Below the pieces are notes generated by a model. That model was not told the DNA's origin and did not search any database. It worked only from the letters and a program-made list of their open reading frames with translations. A stretch of 64,000 nt of DNA from Myceligenerans pegani (GTDB lineage: Bacteria; Actinomycetota; Actinomycetes; Actinomycetales; Cellulomonadaceae): contig NZ_JADBGR010000083.1 of NCBI RefSeq assembly GCF_014892515.1, positions 34,416 to 98,415 on the forward strand, given 5' to 3'. This document shows, piece after piece, positions 1 through 8,029 of this stretch; positions within the stretch are counted from its first letter, which is position 1, and every line of letters starts with the position of its first letter. The position numbers and the translations under genes were made by a program.

Positions 1-469
1 CGAGACCGCCGATGGTGATATTCCGCTCGCCGGAGAGATCCTTCAGCAGCGCCGCGTTGACGCCCAGCAGGGACGGCTCGCCGGAGAGGTACACCCGCCC
101 CTTCGTGGGCGGGTGGAGGCCCGCGACGGCGCGCAGCAGCGTGGACTTGCCGGACCCGTTCGTGCCGACGATGCCGATGGCCTCGCCGTGCCGCGCCACG
201 AAGGACACGCCGCGCACCGCACGCACCTCGGTGATGGCGCCCACGCTCTGGCGGGCACGCCCGACGATCCGGTTGAACAGCGACCTGTTGGTCCCGGAGA
301 CGGGCCTGCCGCCGAACACCCGATACGTGACATGAACATCGTCCACGATGACCGACGGCGCACCGAGTTCGGTTCGCACCGCGCGGTCAGGCAAGTCCTC
401 GGCGTCGATCTCGAAGTCGATCTCCTCGAACTTCCCGTTCGAGGTGCCCCTGGCGACGTTGTCAGTCAC
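1..469 (-). CDS. Polysaccharide ABC exporter ATP-binding subunit (Wzt/TagH type), partial
   Basis: ATPase half of an ABC-2 polysaccharide exporter, cut by the left window edge. About 156 N-terminal residues are visible. The P-loop GTNGSGKST lies at residues 102-110, after an unusually long lead-in of about 90 residues, as in Wzt/TagH-type ATPases that power export of lipid-linked glycans. The ABC signature, Walker B and any C-terminal glycan-binding domain would be outside the window. The GTG start at 469-467 overlaps the last 8 bases of the permease gene, so the two are translationally coupled and should form one complex at the inner face of the membrane. The family is clear. Substrate is inferred only from the neighbouring glycosyltransferases. 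Confidence 0.9.
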   Translation of the reverse strand, partial: MTDNVARGTSNGKFEEIDFEIDAEDLPDRAVRTELGAPSVIVDDVHVTYRVFGGRPVSGTNRSLFNRIVGRARQSVGAITEVRAVRGVSFVARHGEAIGIVGTNGSGKSTLLRAVAGLHPPTKGRVYLSGEPSLLGVNAALLKDLSGERNITIGGL

Positions 470-1391
470 GCCCGTACCTTTCCTCGGCTGCCCAGAAGTA
501 GACGAGGCCGCTCACCAGTACAAGCAGAGCCCATCCACCTGCCCACGCCCAGATCCAAGGGTCGTAGGGGATCGACGGCTCGTTCATCATGATCATGCGG
601 AAGAGCTCCAGATAGATGGCGACGGGCTGGTGCTCCAGAGCCACACGAAGCCAGGTGGGCTCGCTCACGTAGTGTTCGATCGAGAAGAGCACACCGGAGC
701 CGTACATGAGCAGGCGCGTGACGAACGGAAGCACCTGCAGCAGGTCAGGCTTGCCGTACGCATACCGCGCCATGAACAGGCTGATGCCGGTGTTGAGCAC
801 GGTGACCAGGGCAACCGCGGGGAGGATCTCCAGCCAGTGCCAGTTCAACGGCACCGGGTTCAGCGTTTCCAAGGGGATGAAGCCCGCACCGAACGTAAAG
901 AGGCACATCACGACGACGGTCGGAACGAACAACGTCAAGCTCGTCAGGACGGTCGCCAGCGGCAGCACCGCGCGCGGGAACCGCAGCGACCGGACAAGCT
1001 GCATGTTGCCATCGATGGCACGCGCCCCGGTGCTGATCGCGTTGTCGATGAGACGGAAGACGAACACGCCGATCACGATGAACGCGACGACGTTGTCCAG
1101 TCCGCGACTGGTTCCCAGGATGAACCCGAAGATCACCGTGTAGATGATCGCGTTCAGCGTCGGGTTCAGGGCGGCCCACATCTGCCCCAGGTACGACCCC
1201 TGGTGCTTCGCATACGCCTTGGACGTGGAGAACACGCGAATGAAGTCGCGACGCGCCCAGAGCTGCTTCAGATAGGTCCCCATGCGGGGGCGGACCCCGG
1301 CCTCCTCGAGGCCGTGCTGCTGGGCGAGCGCCCTCGCCTCGGCCGAAGACAGCGGCTGGGGTACCGCCGCTCGATTCTCGGTGACGGTCAC
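462..1391 (-). CDS. Polysaccharide ABC exporter permease (Wzm/TagG type, ABC-2)
   Basis: Membrane subunit of the exporter whose ATPase follows it. About 309 residues from the chosen start. A cytoplasmic N-terminus (about 75 residues) is followed by roughly six hydrophobic segments, starting near the string LNAIIYTVIFGFILG and ending with a helix near the C-terminus. This is the normal size and layout for Wzm/TagG permeases that move undecaprenyl-linked glycans. I chose GTG at 1391 because AAGGAG and GAGGAG lie just upstream; an in-frame GTG at 1430 would add 13 residues. A TAGACT -10 candidate sits at 1453-1458 on this strand, so the exporter pair may be its own transcription unit. Family call is strong; exact start is uncertain. 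Confidence 0.9.
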   Translation of the reverse strand: MTVTENRAAVPQPLSSAEARALAQQHGLEEAGVRPRMGTYLKQLWARRDFIRVFSTSKAYAKHQGSYLGQMWAALNPTLNAIIYTVIFGFILGTSRGLDNVVAFIVIGVFVFRLIDNAISTGARAIDGNMQLVRSLRFPRAVLPLATVLTSLTLFVPTVVVMCLFTFGAGFIPLETLNPVPLNWHWLEILPAVALVTVLNTGISLFMARYAYGKPDLLQVLPFVTRLLMYGSGVLFSIEHYVSEPTWLRVALEHQPVAIYLELFRMIMMNEPSIPYDPWIWAWAGGWALLVLVSGLVYFWAAEERYGRD

Positions 1392-1452
1392 GGACTCCTC
1401 GTTCTCCTTGGTGCCGCGGCATCCGGGCACGCCGGGGTCTTGATCGGGCCTC

Positions 1453-1458
1453 AGTCTA
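1453..1458 (-). promoter_or_regulatory. Candidate -10 box (TAGACT) for the ABC exporter operon
   Basis: TAGACT on the minus strand, 22 bases before GTG 1430 and 61 bases before GTG 1391. The same hexamer occurs before two other transcription units of this locus (6751 and 8016). No convincing -35 box is seen. Confidence 0.4.
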
Positions 1459-1509
1459 ACGACGCGCGAGGCGGGTCAGGGTCAGGGGGACAACGCTCCG
1501 GCGGGTCGG

Positions 1510-4233
1510 TCAGTGCCCCTCGACGGCACGACCGGCGTCGGCTCCGGACGCGGCAGCGACTCGTTCGGCGAGCCGATCCTCCGCCGCCAGCCAGTACTCC
1601 TGGCACGTGGAGTACTCCGCGCTCCACGGCTTGCGGTGCCCGGCCCAGTGGATCAGCTTCGGGTCCCGCACGTCCTCCTGCGCCGGGAACGCGTTCCACG
1701 CCGGGTCCATCACGACGCGCGTGTTACCGGCGTAGACGTTCAGGAGCTGCTGGTCGTTGAGCCCGTACATGCCGGCCCACGGGAGATAGTTCTCGGCGAA
1801 GCCATCGGCGCGCATCCGGTCCAGGTTGAGCACCATGATCCCGGCGTTGAACGCGACGTAGTCGTACGTCTGGTGGGCGGACATCCGCCGCAGGAACTCG
1901 TTCGCGACCGCGGCCCCGCCCGGCATCCGCTTCGTCGTGATCCAGGTGTTGCGGAACCCCGACAGAAAGTACCGGCCGGCGGCGTCGCGCGCGGCGAGTG
2001 GCGCGTCACCGAGTTCGATGTCGTAGAGCTCGGCGATGTCGGTGAGCAGCACGGCGTCGATGTCGTGGTAGACCACCTTGGCCAGGTCCGGCAGCAGGTA
2101 CGGCAGCAGCAGGCGGTCCATCGTGGCCACGGTGATGTGGGAGAGCATGCCGCTGATGGCCCCGTACTCGATGCCGTCGCACGGCAGCCAGTGGATCTCC
2201 AGCTCCGGGAACAGCGCGTTGAACGCGTCGATGTCCTCCTGCGAGTGGTCGCGGCACTGCACGTACAGCACGGTGGGGCGTTCGGCGTGATCGGCCAGCG
2301 CGGTCGCGACCACCTTCGCCTGCTCCTTGAGGTTGCCGTCCATGGCGATGGACACGTGCACGGGCGCGCCCGCGCGCTCCACCAGCGCGGGCCGGACCTG
2401 CTCGCGGGACCGCACCCGGGCGACGACGTCGTCCAGGTCGAAGGGCAGTGGGTCGTTCGTGCCGGGCGCCGCGAGCCGGCGCCGGGCCTCGGCGACCTCC
2501 GGCTCGCACGCCTCGGCCCACGCCGCGTACACCTCCTCGGGCTTCTTCCCGGCGAGGATCTCGGTGAACGCGACGTCCAGGAGGCGGGTGATGCGCTCCT
2601 GCATCGCGCGGCGGTCCGCCTCGGTCGCGTCGAGCAGCCCGTTGAACCGGATGTCGGCCGCGCGCCGGGGCCGGAACTCGACGTCGGCCCCGATCGCCCA
2701 GGTGGGCAGGTAGCAGTGCAGGCGAGAGGTGATGATGCGCGAGTAGTCGGTCTGGTAGCCCTCCAGCAGCCGGACGGCCTCGTCGATGTTCTCGGCCAGC
2801 GTGCGGTCGCGGACGGCGTCGTACTCCTGCTTGATGGTGGCGGCACCGCGCGGGCCGGGCGTGTCGACGTAGACCGCCGGCTTGCCGGCGCCCGCCCGGC
2901 GGCGCTCGAAGAGCCCGTTGACGGTGGTCGTCAGACAGCCGGAGAAGAACGCCGGGACACCCGCGGCGAGCAGGAGGTAGACCGTGTTCCAGTCGCGGCA
3001 GCCGACCGGCCCGTGCGCCTTGAGGTACTCGACGGCCTCGGGCGTGAGCATCTCCAGCCGGTTCACGTGGAACGAGATGAGGATCGGCCGGAGGCTGGCG
3101 TGGAACGGGAAGTCCGGGATCAGGCCGAAGGCCGAGTTCATGTACCAGCCGAACCCGAGGGTCCAGGTGTTCTCGGGGATCGCGTCGGTGGCCGAGGCGT
3201 CGCGGTTCATCTCGACCAGGTGGACGGCGCGCTCGGGGCCGCCGTCGACCCGGTGCTCGGCCGGGACGCGGGCGGCGAGCCGCGCAAAGCTCTGCACCAG
3301 GTCCTCCTGCCCGGTGAACGTCAGGCCCGTGCGCCGCACCAGGTGGGATGACGCCGCGATGGTCTGCACGTAGTCGCCGATGTTCTGGGTGGTCATCTTC
3401 CGGTCAGCGGCGCGGTAGCCCATGACGGCGAACGGCACGGCGCCGTCGGCGACCGTGGCGGGCTCGGCCGGCTCGACCTCGCGCCGCACCCACTCGGCCA
3501 GCCAGTCCAGGCGCCCGGCCGCCTCCGAGCCCTCCGGGGCCTCGGCGACGAGCCGCTCGTACAGGCGCGCGGCGGTCTTCCCGCGGTGCGTCGCGAGCGT
3601 CGCCTCGAGCACGCCGAGCGCACCGGCGACGTCGAGCTCGGGCTGGGCGAGGACGACGTCGGCGAGAGCGTCCAGCGCCGCAGGGTCCTTGCGCGCTGCG
3701 ACCCGGGCGTACTCCCGGGCGGCCCACTTCGCCGCGGTCTCCAGCGGGACCTCGCCGAACCGGGTCCAGGCCAGGGTGTCGAAGCTGTAGTACTCGGCGG
3801 CCACCGCCTCGCCGAGCGTGCCGGCGACGCGCGTCGCGTCGTCGCGCATGAGGGACTGGTTGAGACTGCGCATCGAGACGTCGTCGCGCGCCGCGATGAG
3901 CCCGCGCACGCCCTCGACGACGGCGGCCTCCAGCGGCAGGCCGCGCTCCAGGGCACGCGCCAGGTCGGCCTTGGCGACCGTGGCGCGAGCGCGGCGGCGG
4001 TTCTCCATCTCCTGCTCGCGCGTCAGCGTGAGCGGCGGCACGACGCCGGCCTGCCGCCCGGCGTGCAGATTCGTCTCCCCGCCGAGGATCGCGATGATCC
4101 GGTCGTAGGCGAGCACGTACCGGCGCAGCCTCCTGACCTTCTCCGCCGGCCCCGTCCCGGAGAGGCGGGACAGGGCGGGACGTGCGACGGACGCCGCCGC
4201 CCGGCGCATTCGTTGCGAGAAGGATCCGCTCAT
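1510..4233 (-). CDS. Polysaccharide pyruvyltransferase-like / GT8 glycosyltransferase fusion
   Basis: A 907-residue two-enzyme protein with no signal peptide, so probably cytoplasmic. An N-terminal helical region (about 1-260) is followed by a polysaccharide pyruvyltransferase-like region (about 265-560) with typical strings such as VGCRDWNTVYLLLAAG and IITSRLHCYLP. The C-terminal part (about 625-885) is a GT8 glycosyltransferase of the LPS-galactosyltransferase type. It has the DxD metal site in VVYHDIDAVLL, the acceptor-side motif LNDQQLLN, and the terminal KLIHWAGHRKPW that resembles the GT8 HxxGxxKPW signature. The fusion suggests sugar transfer and pyruvyl-type modification, or recognition, of the same glycan. 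The pyruvyltransferase activity is inference: this fold also occurs in non-pyruvylating proteins. Transcribed alone; a 182-bp gap separates it from the upstream GT2 genes. Confidence 0.85.
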   Translation of the reverse strand: MSGSFSQRMRRAAASVARPALSRLSGTGPAEKVRRLRRYVLAYDRIIAILGGETNLHAGRQAGVVPPLTLTREQEMENRRRARATVAKADLARALERGLPLEAAVVEGVRGLIAARDDVSMRSLNQSLMRDDATRVAGTLGEAVAAEYYSFDTLAWTRFGEVPLETAAKWAAREYARVAARKDPAALDALADVVLAQPELDVAGALGVLEATLATHRGKTAARLYERLVAEAPEGSEAAGRLDWLAEWVRREVEPAEPATVADGAVPFAVMGYRAADRKMTTQNIGDYVQTIAASSHLVRRTGLTFTGQEDLVQSFARLAARVPAEHRVDGGPERAVHLVEMNRDASATDAIPENTWTLGFGWYMNSAFGLIPDFPFHASLRPILISFHVNRLEMLTPEAVEYLKAHGPVGCRDWNTVYLLLAAGVPAFFSGCLTTTVNGLFERRRAGAGKPAVYVDTPGPRGAATIKQEYDAVRDRTLAENIDEAVRLLEGYQTDYSRIITSRLHCYLPTWAIGADVEFRPRRAADIRFNGLLDATEADRRAMQERITRLLDVAFTEILAGKKPEEVYAAWAEACEPEVAEARRRLAAPGTNDPLPFDLDDVVARVRSREQVRPALVERAGAPVHVSIAMDGNLKEQAKVVATALADHAERPTVLYVQCRDHSQEDIDAFNALFPELEIHWLPCDGIEYGAISGMLSHITVATMDRLLLPYLLPDLAKVVYHDIDAVLLTDIAELYDIELGDAPLAARDAAGRYFLSGFRNTWITTKRMPGGAAVANEFLRRMSAHQTYDYVAFNAGIMVLNLDRMRADGFAENYLPWAGMYGLNDQQLLNVYAGNTRVVMDPAWNAFPAQEDVRDPKLIHWAGHRKPWSAEYSTCQEYWLAAEDRLAERVAAASGADAGRAVEGH

Positions 4234-4268
4234 GCTCGTCTTTCCGTGTGGGAGGGAATGCGGGTGAA

Positions 4269-4274
4269 ATGCTA
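4269..4274 (-). promoter_or_regulatory. Candidate -10 box (TAGCAT) upstream of the pyruvyltransferase-like/GT8 gene
   Basis: TAGCAT on the minus strand, 35 bases before the ATG at 4233. No recognisable -35 box. A perfect palindrome (4297-4308) covers the expected -35 position. Confidence 0.35.
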
Positions 4275-4296
4275 CCGGCGCCCGGCTCGTGCTCTC

Positions 4297-4308
4297 GGAT
4301 CATGATCC
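4297..4308. promoter_or_regulatory. 12-bp perfect palindrome GGATCATGATCC, possible operator
   Basis: GGATCATGATCC reads the same on both strands and lies about 23 bases upstream of the TAGCAT box, where a -35 element would be. It could be a dimer-binding site controlling the gene at 1510-4233. Chance occurrence of a 12-bp palindrome is not negligible over 64 kb. Confidence 0.25.
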
Positions 4309-4415
4309 AGGCTCGGGACGCCGTCGGGCGCGGCATCGCGCATGATCGCGGACGGCTTCATCGAACCTGACGTCGTTCTCGGCGAGATGTTCACGGGGCG
4401 GGGTCTCGGGCAGGT

Positions 4416-5630
4416 TCACGGGGTGAGGACGAGGCGCCGGGCGCGGACCAGGACGCGGGCGGCGGCCCGGCCGACCCGCCGCCCCGTGCGTTCCGCAGCC
4501 GCGAGCGCCCGATCCGTTCCCGTCGGGGAGACGACGCGGCGCAGGGCCTCGCGTGCCTGGTTCCAGCTCCCGGCGGCCGCGTGGGTGAACACCTGGCGGC
4601 GCGCGCGCGGCAGGGACGCGAGGGTGTCGGAGCTGAGCAGCGACAGGATCTCGGCCAGCGGTTCCGCGAGGCGCCGGCGCAGCTCGTCCTCCTCGACCGG
4701 ATCGCCCGGCGCCGGGCCCGGGGAAGCCGGATCGCCCTGCGGGGCACCGCTGAACCCCGGGTCCTCGAGGACGATGCGCACGGCGTTCCACAGGTAGGAG
4801 CGCAGCAGCATCCCGGAGTACACGGTGCGCACCCGCTCGCCCGCTCGGGCCAGCAGCGGCGCGCACAGCCGCTCCTGCTCCAGGTAGACGAGCTGCGCCT
4901 CGGGGGTGGCGCCGAACGTGGTCATCGAGCCGTTGCCGAAGCGCTGGCGGTAGCGGTACACGACGTCGGGCACCAGGTCGGCGCGCGCCGCGAGGGTCGC
5001 GCGGGCCATCGCGACGATGTCGTTCGACCGCCGGGAGTCCTCGAACCGGATCCGCTGGGCGTCCCAGAAGGAGCGCCGGAACACGCGGTTCCAGCAGGCG
5101 CGGTTGCGCACGAGACCGGGCTCGTCGCGGACGGTGACGCCGGTGCGCGCCTCGGTCACGTGCCGCGTGACCGGCTCGGCGGGGCTCGCGGCGGCCCGGC
5201 CCGCCTGGCGGTCGCCGGCGGGACCCACGGGGCCGTCGTCGCCGGCCACCGGCTCCTCGCCGTCGCGGAACCGCACGAAGTTGCCGACCGCCATGTCCGA
5301 CCCGCTCCCGCGCAGCGACGCCAGCAGGGCGGCGTACGCGCCGGGCGGTACGACGTCGTCCCCGTCGGCGAATGCGAGGTACTCGCCGCGTGCGAGCGCG
5401 ACGCCCTGGTTCCGTGCCGGGCCGCCGCCGGGACGTTCCGCGGCGACGAGGCGGACGCGCGGGTCGCCGATGGCGGCGACGACGTCCGGCGTGCCGTCGG
5501 CCGAGCCGTCGTCGACGACGACGATCTCCAGCCCCAGGCCCTCCTGGCCGAGGATGCTGCGCAGGCACTCGCCGATCCACGGTGCGACGTCGTGCGTGGG
5601 GACCACGACGCTCAGTTCGGGAGTCGTCAT
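4416..5630 (-). CDS. GT2 family glycosyltransferase
   Basis: A 404-residue GT-A glycosyltransferase starting at ATG 5630, which overlaps the stop of the upstream GT2 gene (ATGA). The N-terminus has the GT2 fold signatures LSVVVPTHDVAPWIGECLRS, VVVDDGSADGT and the metal-binding FADGDD near residue 90. The middle carries the string RNRACWNRVFRRSFW and RRSNDIVAM, which recur almost unchanged in the GT2 genes at 12989 and 16978, so these are paralogues. The C-terminus ends in a basic tail (RVLVRARRLVLTP). No membrane segments. It probably adds a sugar or polyol-phosphate unit to the surface glycan at the cytoplasmic face. Acceptor and donor cannot be told from sequence. Confidence 0.88.
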   Translation of the reverse strand: MTTPELSVVVPTHDVAPWIGECLRSILGQEGLGLEIVVVDDGSADGTPDVVAAIGDPRVRLVAAERPGGGPARNQGVALARGEYLAFADGDDVVPPGAYAALLASLRGSGSDMAVGNFVRFRDGEEPVAGDDGPVGPAGDRQAGRAAASPAEPVTRHVTEARTGVTVRDEPGLVRNRACWNRVFRRSFWDAQRIRFEDSRRSNDIVAMARATLAARADLVPDVVYRYRQRFGNGSMTTFGATPEAQLVYLEQERLCAPLLARAGERVRTVYSGMLLRSYLWNAVRIVLEDPGFSGAPQGDPASPGPAPGDPVEEDELRRRLAEPLAEILSLLSSDTLASLPRARRQVFTHAAAGSWNQAREALRRVVSPTGTDRALAAAERTGRRVGRAAARVLVRARRLVLTP

Positions 5631-6739
5631 GACGCGGCACCGCCGTTCCGGCCGGCGGGCGGTGCGGTACGCGCGGCGCCGCGCATCAGCGCTTCCGCCC
5701 CGCCGACCGCCGCGAGGACGGTCCGTTCGGCCCGCGCGCGCGCTCGGCCCGCGAGGGTGCCGGGCCGGGGGCGCGGCCGGAAGACAGCCGCCGCCCGCGC
5801 CCACCGCCGGTGGCGCAGCGGGGTGTAGACGCGCAGCCGGTCGGCGGGCAGGTGGCGCCACACCGCGGCGGGAGCCGCCCGGACCAGGTGCACGGCCGCC
5901 TCGCGGGCCGCGTCCAGCTCCGCGTCGGCGGACGCGTCCGGTTCCAGCAGCGCGGGCAGCTGCGACCAGAGGTCGGTAACCAGGACGCCCTCGAGGTACG
6001 TGGTGAGCAGCGCGGGCGAACGCCGGTGTCGCACCTCGGCGAGGCACGCGAGCTCCTGGGTGACGTAGTCGCGCGCGAGGGCCGCCCGCTCCGCGGGCGC
6101 GCGGCCGACGCGGGCCCGCCGGATCTGGACCGGATCGTCCAGGACCTCCCGCCGCAGGGTGAGATCGGCACGCAGGGTGACGAGCAGGTCGTCGGCGTGC
6201 TCGGTCGGCGCGAACGCCAGCCCGGCGGCATGCCACGCGGCGCGGTCGACCAGGCGGTTCCAGCCGGCGCGGCCGCGCCCGACGGCCGGGGCGGCCGACG
6301 CGGTCAGGCGGCGCGGTGCGAACATCACGTGCCCCCCCACGACCATCTCGGCACCGGTCTCCCTGGCGCGCGCGACGGCGGCGGCGCAGGCGTGCTCGGG
6401 CAGCGTGCCGTCGGCGTCGGCGAACATGACGTAGGTGCCGCGGGAGCGAGCCACGCCGAGGTCGCGTGCCGCGCCACGGCTCGCGCCCGCGGCGTCGACG
6501 CGGCGCAGCCGGGGGTCGGTGGCGGCCGCCGACAGGATGGCCGGGGTGTCGTCGAGGGATCCGCGATCGACGGCGACGAGCTCCAGCTCGGCCAGGGACT
6601 GGTGGAGCACGGACCAGACGGTCTCGGCCACGCGGTCGTCTTCGTCCTTCGTCACCAGGACCACCGACAGGAGGGGGGTCCGCGCCGGCCCCGCGGACCT
6701 CGGGCCGCCGACGAGGTCGGCCTGGGGTTCGTGCACCAT
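5627..6739 (-). CDS. GT2 family glycosyltransferase, divergent
   Basis: A 370-residue glycosyltransferase of family 2. It has LLSVVLVTKDEDDRVAETVW at the N-terminus and the metal motif FADADG, with DAD where its neighbour has DGDD. A middle segment RAGWNRLVDRAAW matches the WNRVFRR region of the other GT2 proteins here, so it is a more diverged member of the same set. Its C-terminus is a basic, Arg/Ala-rich helix. It is first in a two-gene unit with the GT2 at 4416-5630 (4-base overlap). The start ATG at 6739 has GGAAGGG just upstream. It faces away from the GT4 gene at 6802 across a 62-bp divergent gap. Confidence 0.82.
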   Translation of the reverse strand: MVHEPQADLVGGPRSAGPARTPLLSVVLVTKDEDDRVAETVWSVLHQSLAELELVAVDRGSLDDTPAILSAAATDPRLRRVDAAGASRGAARDLGVARSRGTYVMFADADGTLPEHACAAAVARARETGAEMVVGGHVMFAPRRLTASAAPAVGRGRAGWNRLVDRAAWHAAGLAFAPTEHADDLLVTLRADLTLRREVLDDPVQIRRARVGRAPAERAALARDYVTQELACLAEVRHRRSPALLTTYLEGVLVTDLWSQLPALLEPDASADAELDAAREAAVHLVRAAPAAVWRHLPADRLRVYTPLRHRRWARAAAVFRPRPRPGTLAGRARARAERTVLAAVGGAEALMRGAARTAPPAGRNGGAAS

Positions 6740-6750
6740 GCGCCCTTCCG

Positions 6751-6756
6751 TAGACT
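6751..6756 (+). promoter_or_regulatory. Candidate -10 box (TAGACT) for the GT4 gene at 6802
   Basis: TAGACT in the 62-bp divergent gap, 45 bases before ATG 6802. The gene also has GAGGT 5 bases before the start, so it is probably led, not leaderless. Confidence 0.4.
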
Positions 6757-6801
6757 GTGGCGGTCACATTCAAGCACACGCGCACCTTCTGAGGTCATTC
6801 G

Positions 6802-7923
6802 ATGCCAGGACGCGCCACGCGACGCATCCAGACGTTCCCCTACTGGACGTCGAACCCGTTCGTGCAGATGTTGTACGCCGAGGCGGTCGCGCGTGGCATC
6901 GCCGTCACCGGCACGGCGAACGTCCAGCTCGCGGCCCGCGCCCTGCGCGATCCGGCGACCACCGGCCTGGTGCACCTGCAGTGGCCCAGTCCGATCACGG
7001 ACCAGGCGACGGACGCCGACGACGCGGAGGGGCGCGTCGACGACTTCCTCGACGCGGTGCGAACCGCCAGGGGGCACGGCCGTCCGGTGCTGTGGACGGT
7101 GCACAACTCCCTTCCGCACGACACGTCCCACGCCGCGGCCGCGCGGCGCCTGCATCAGGAACTGGCCGACCTCGCGGATGTCGTGCACGTGCTCCGTCCG
7201 GCCACCGTCGCCGCGGTGGCCGGCGACTACCGCATCCCGCCCGAGCGGACCGTGGTCGTGCCCCACTCCAGCTACCACGGCGTCTACGGGCGCCGGCTCG
7301 ACCGGGCGGCGGCGCGCGCGGCACTGGGCGTCACCGCGCCGGTCGGCGTGCTGTTCTTCGGCCACCTGCGCCCGTACAAGGGCCTGCGCCACCTGTTCGA
7401 CGCGCTGCGGGCCGCGCGCGACGCCGGCTCCGACACGGGGCTGCTGCTCGCGGGCAAGCCGTCCGGCGACGTCGCCGACCGGGTCGCCGCCCTCACCGAC
7501 GACGGCGTGCCGGTCACGTCCGCGCTCCGGTTCATCGACGACGACGAGGTCGCGACCTGGTTCTCCGCGGCCGACGTCGTGGTGCTCCCGTACGAGAGGA
7601 TCCTCAACTCCGGCACGATGCACCTCGCCGCCACCTACGGCGTGCCGGTGGTGCTGCCGGGCGAACCGCACCTCGTTGACGACTTCGGCGGCGAGAAGTG
7701 GGTGAGGTTCTTCAACCCGGCGGACCCCGTGGGCTCGATCGCCACGCAACTGGCCGACCCGTGGTTCCGCGATCCCGCCGTGCGCGAGGCGGCCGTGAAC
7801 CACGCGAGAGAATTCACCCCCTCGCGGATGTCCCGGGATTTCGCCGATGTCGTCGACCGTATGCTCGCCGGGAGGTCCGGCAAGGCCCCCGCCGAATTCC
7901 GGCATCGGAACGGCAGGACGTGA
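6802..7923 (+). CDS. GT4-like (GT-B) glycosyltransferase
   Basis: A 373-residue two-domain GT-B enzyme. The N-terminal half has QTFPYWTSNPFVQMLYAEA, VHLQWPSPIT and LWTVHNSLPHD. The C-terminal half has the donor-site strings FFGHLRPYKGL and VVVLPYERILNSGTMHLAA. The same strings recur in the GT4 genes at 11910 and 15869 (for example RPYKG and LPY-R-LNSG), so the three are paralogues. No signal peptide or membrane helix, so probably cytoplasmic. The start is supported by GAGGT 5 bases upstream. It leads toward the acyltransferase gene that follows after 106 bases. Sugar specificity is not visible. Confidence 0.85.
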   Translation: MPGRATRRIQTFPYWTSNPFVQMLYAEAVARGIAVTGTANVQLAARALRDPATTGLVHLQWPSPITDQATDADDAEGRVDDFLDAVRTARGHGRPVLWTVHNSLPHDTSHAAAARRLHQELADLADVVHVLRPATVAAVAGDYRIPPERTVVVPHSSYHGVYGRRLDRAAARAALGVTAPVGVLFFGHLRPYKGLRHLFDALRAARDAGSDTGLLLAGKPSGDVADRVAALTDDGVPVTSALRFIDDDEVATWFSAADVVVLPYERILNSGTMHLAATYGVPVVLPGEPHLVDDFGGEKWVRFFNPADPVGSIATQLADPWFRDPAVREAAVNHAREFTPSRMSRDFADVVDRMLAGRSGKAPAEFRHRNGRT

Positions 7924-8015
7924 CAGCCGGACTCGGTTCCGCAGCCGGATCCCGCCGGCTACGCGACGAAGCTCCAGTGCTGGTCACATGTGGCAGCAGC
8001 CCTCTGCCCCGACGG

Positions 8016-8021
8016 TAGACT
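8016..8021 (+). promoter_or_regulatory. -10 box (TAGACT) for a leaderless acyltransferase mRNA
   Basis: TAGACT ends 8 bases before GTG 8030, the spacing expected if transcription begins at the start codon. No Shine-Dalgarno sequence precedes that GTG. Confidence 0.55.
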
Positions 8022-8029
8022 CCGCGCAC

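Noticed and set aside
4389..4423. Direct repeat GTTCACGGGG at 4389-4398 and 4414-4423
   Set aside because: Only two short copies, one overlapping the GT2 stop codon. No sign of an attachment site, CRISPR or operator function.
4416..6785. A single 789-residue minus-strand protein covering both GT2 genes
   Set aside because: Its first 385 residues are Arg/Ala/Gly/Pro-rich shadow sequence antisense-like to the real GT2 frame 5627-6739. The true second GT2 starts at ATG 5630.
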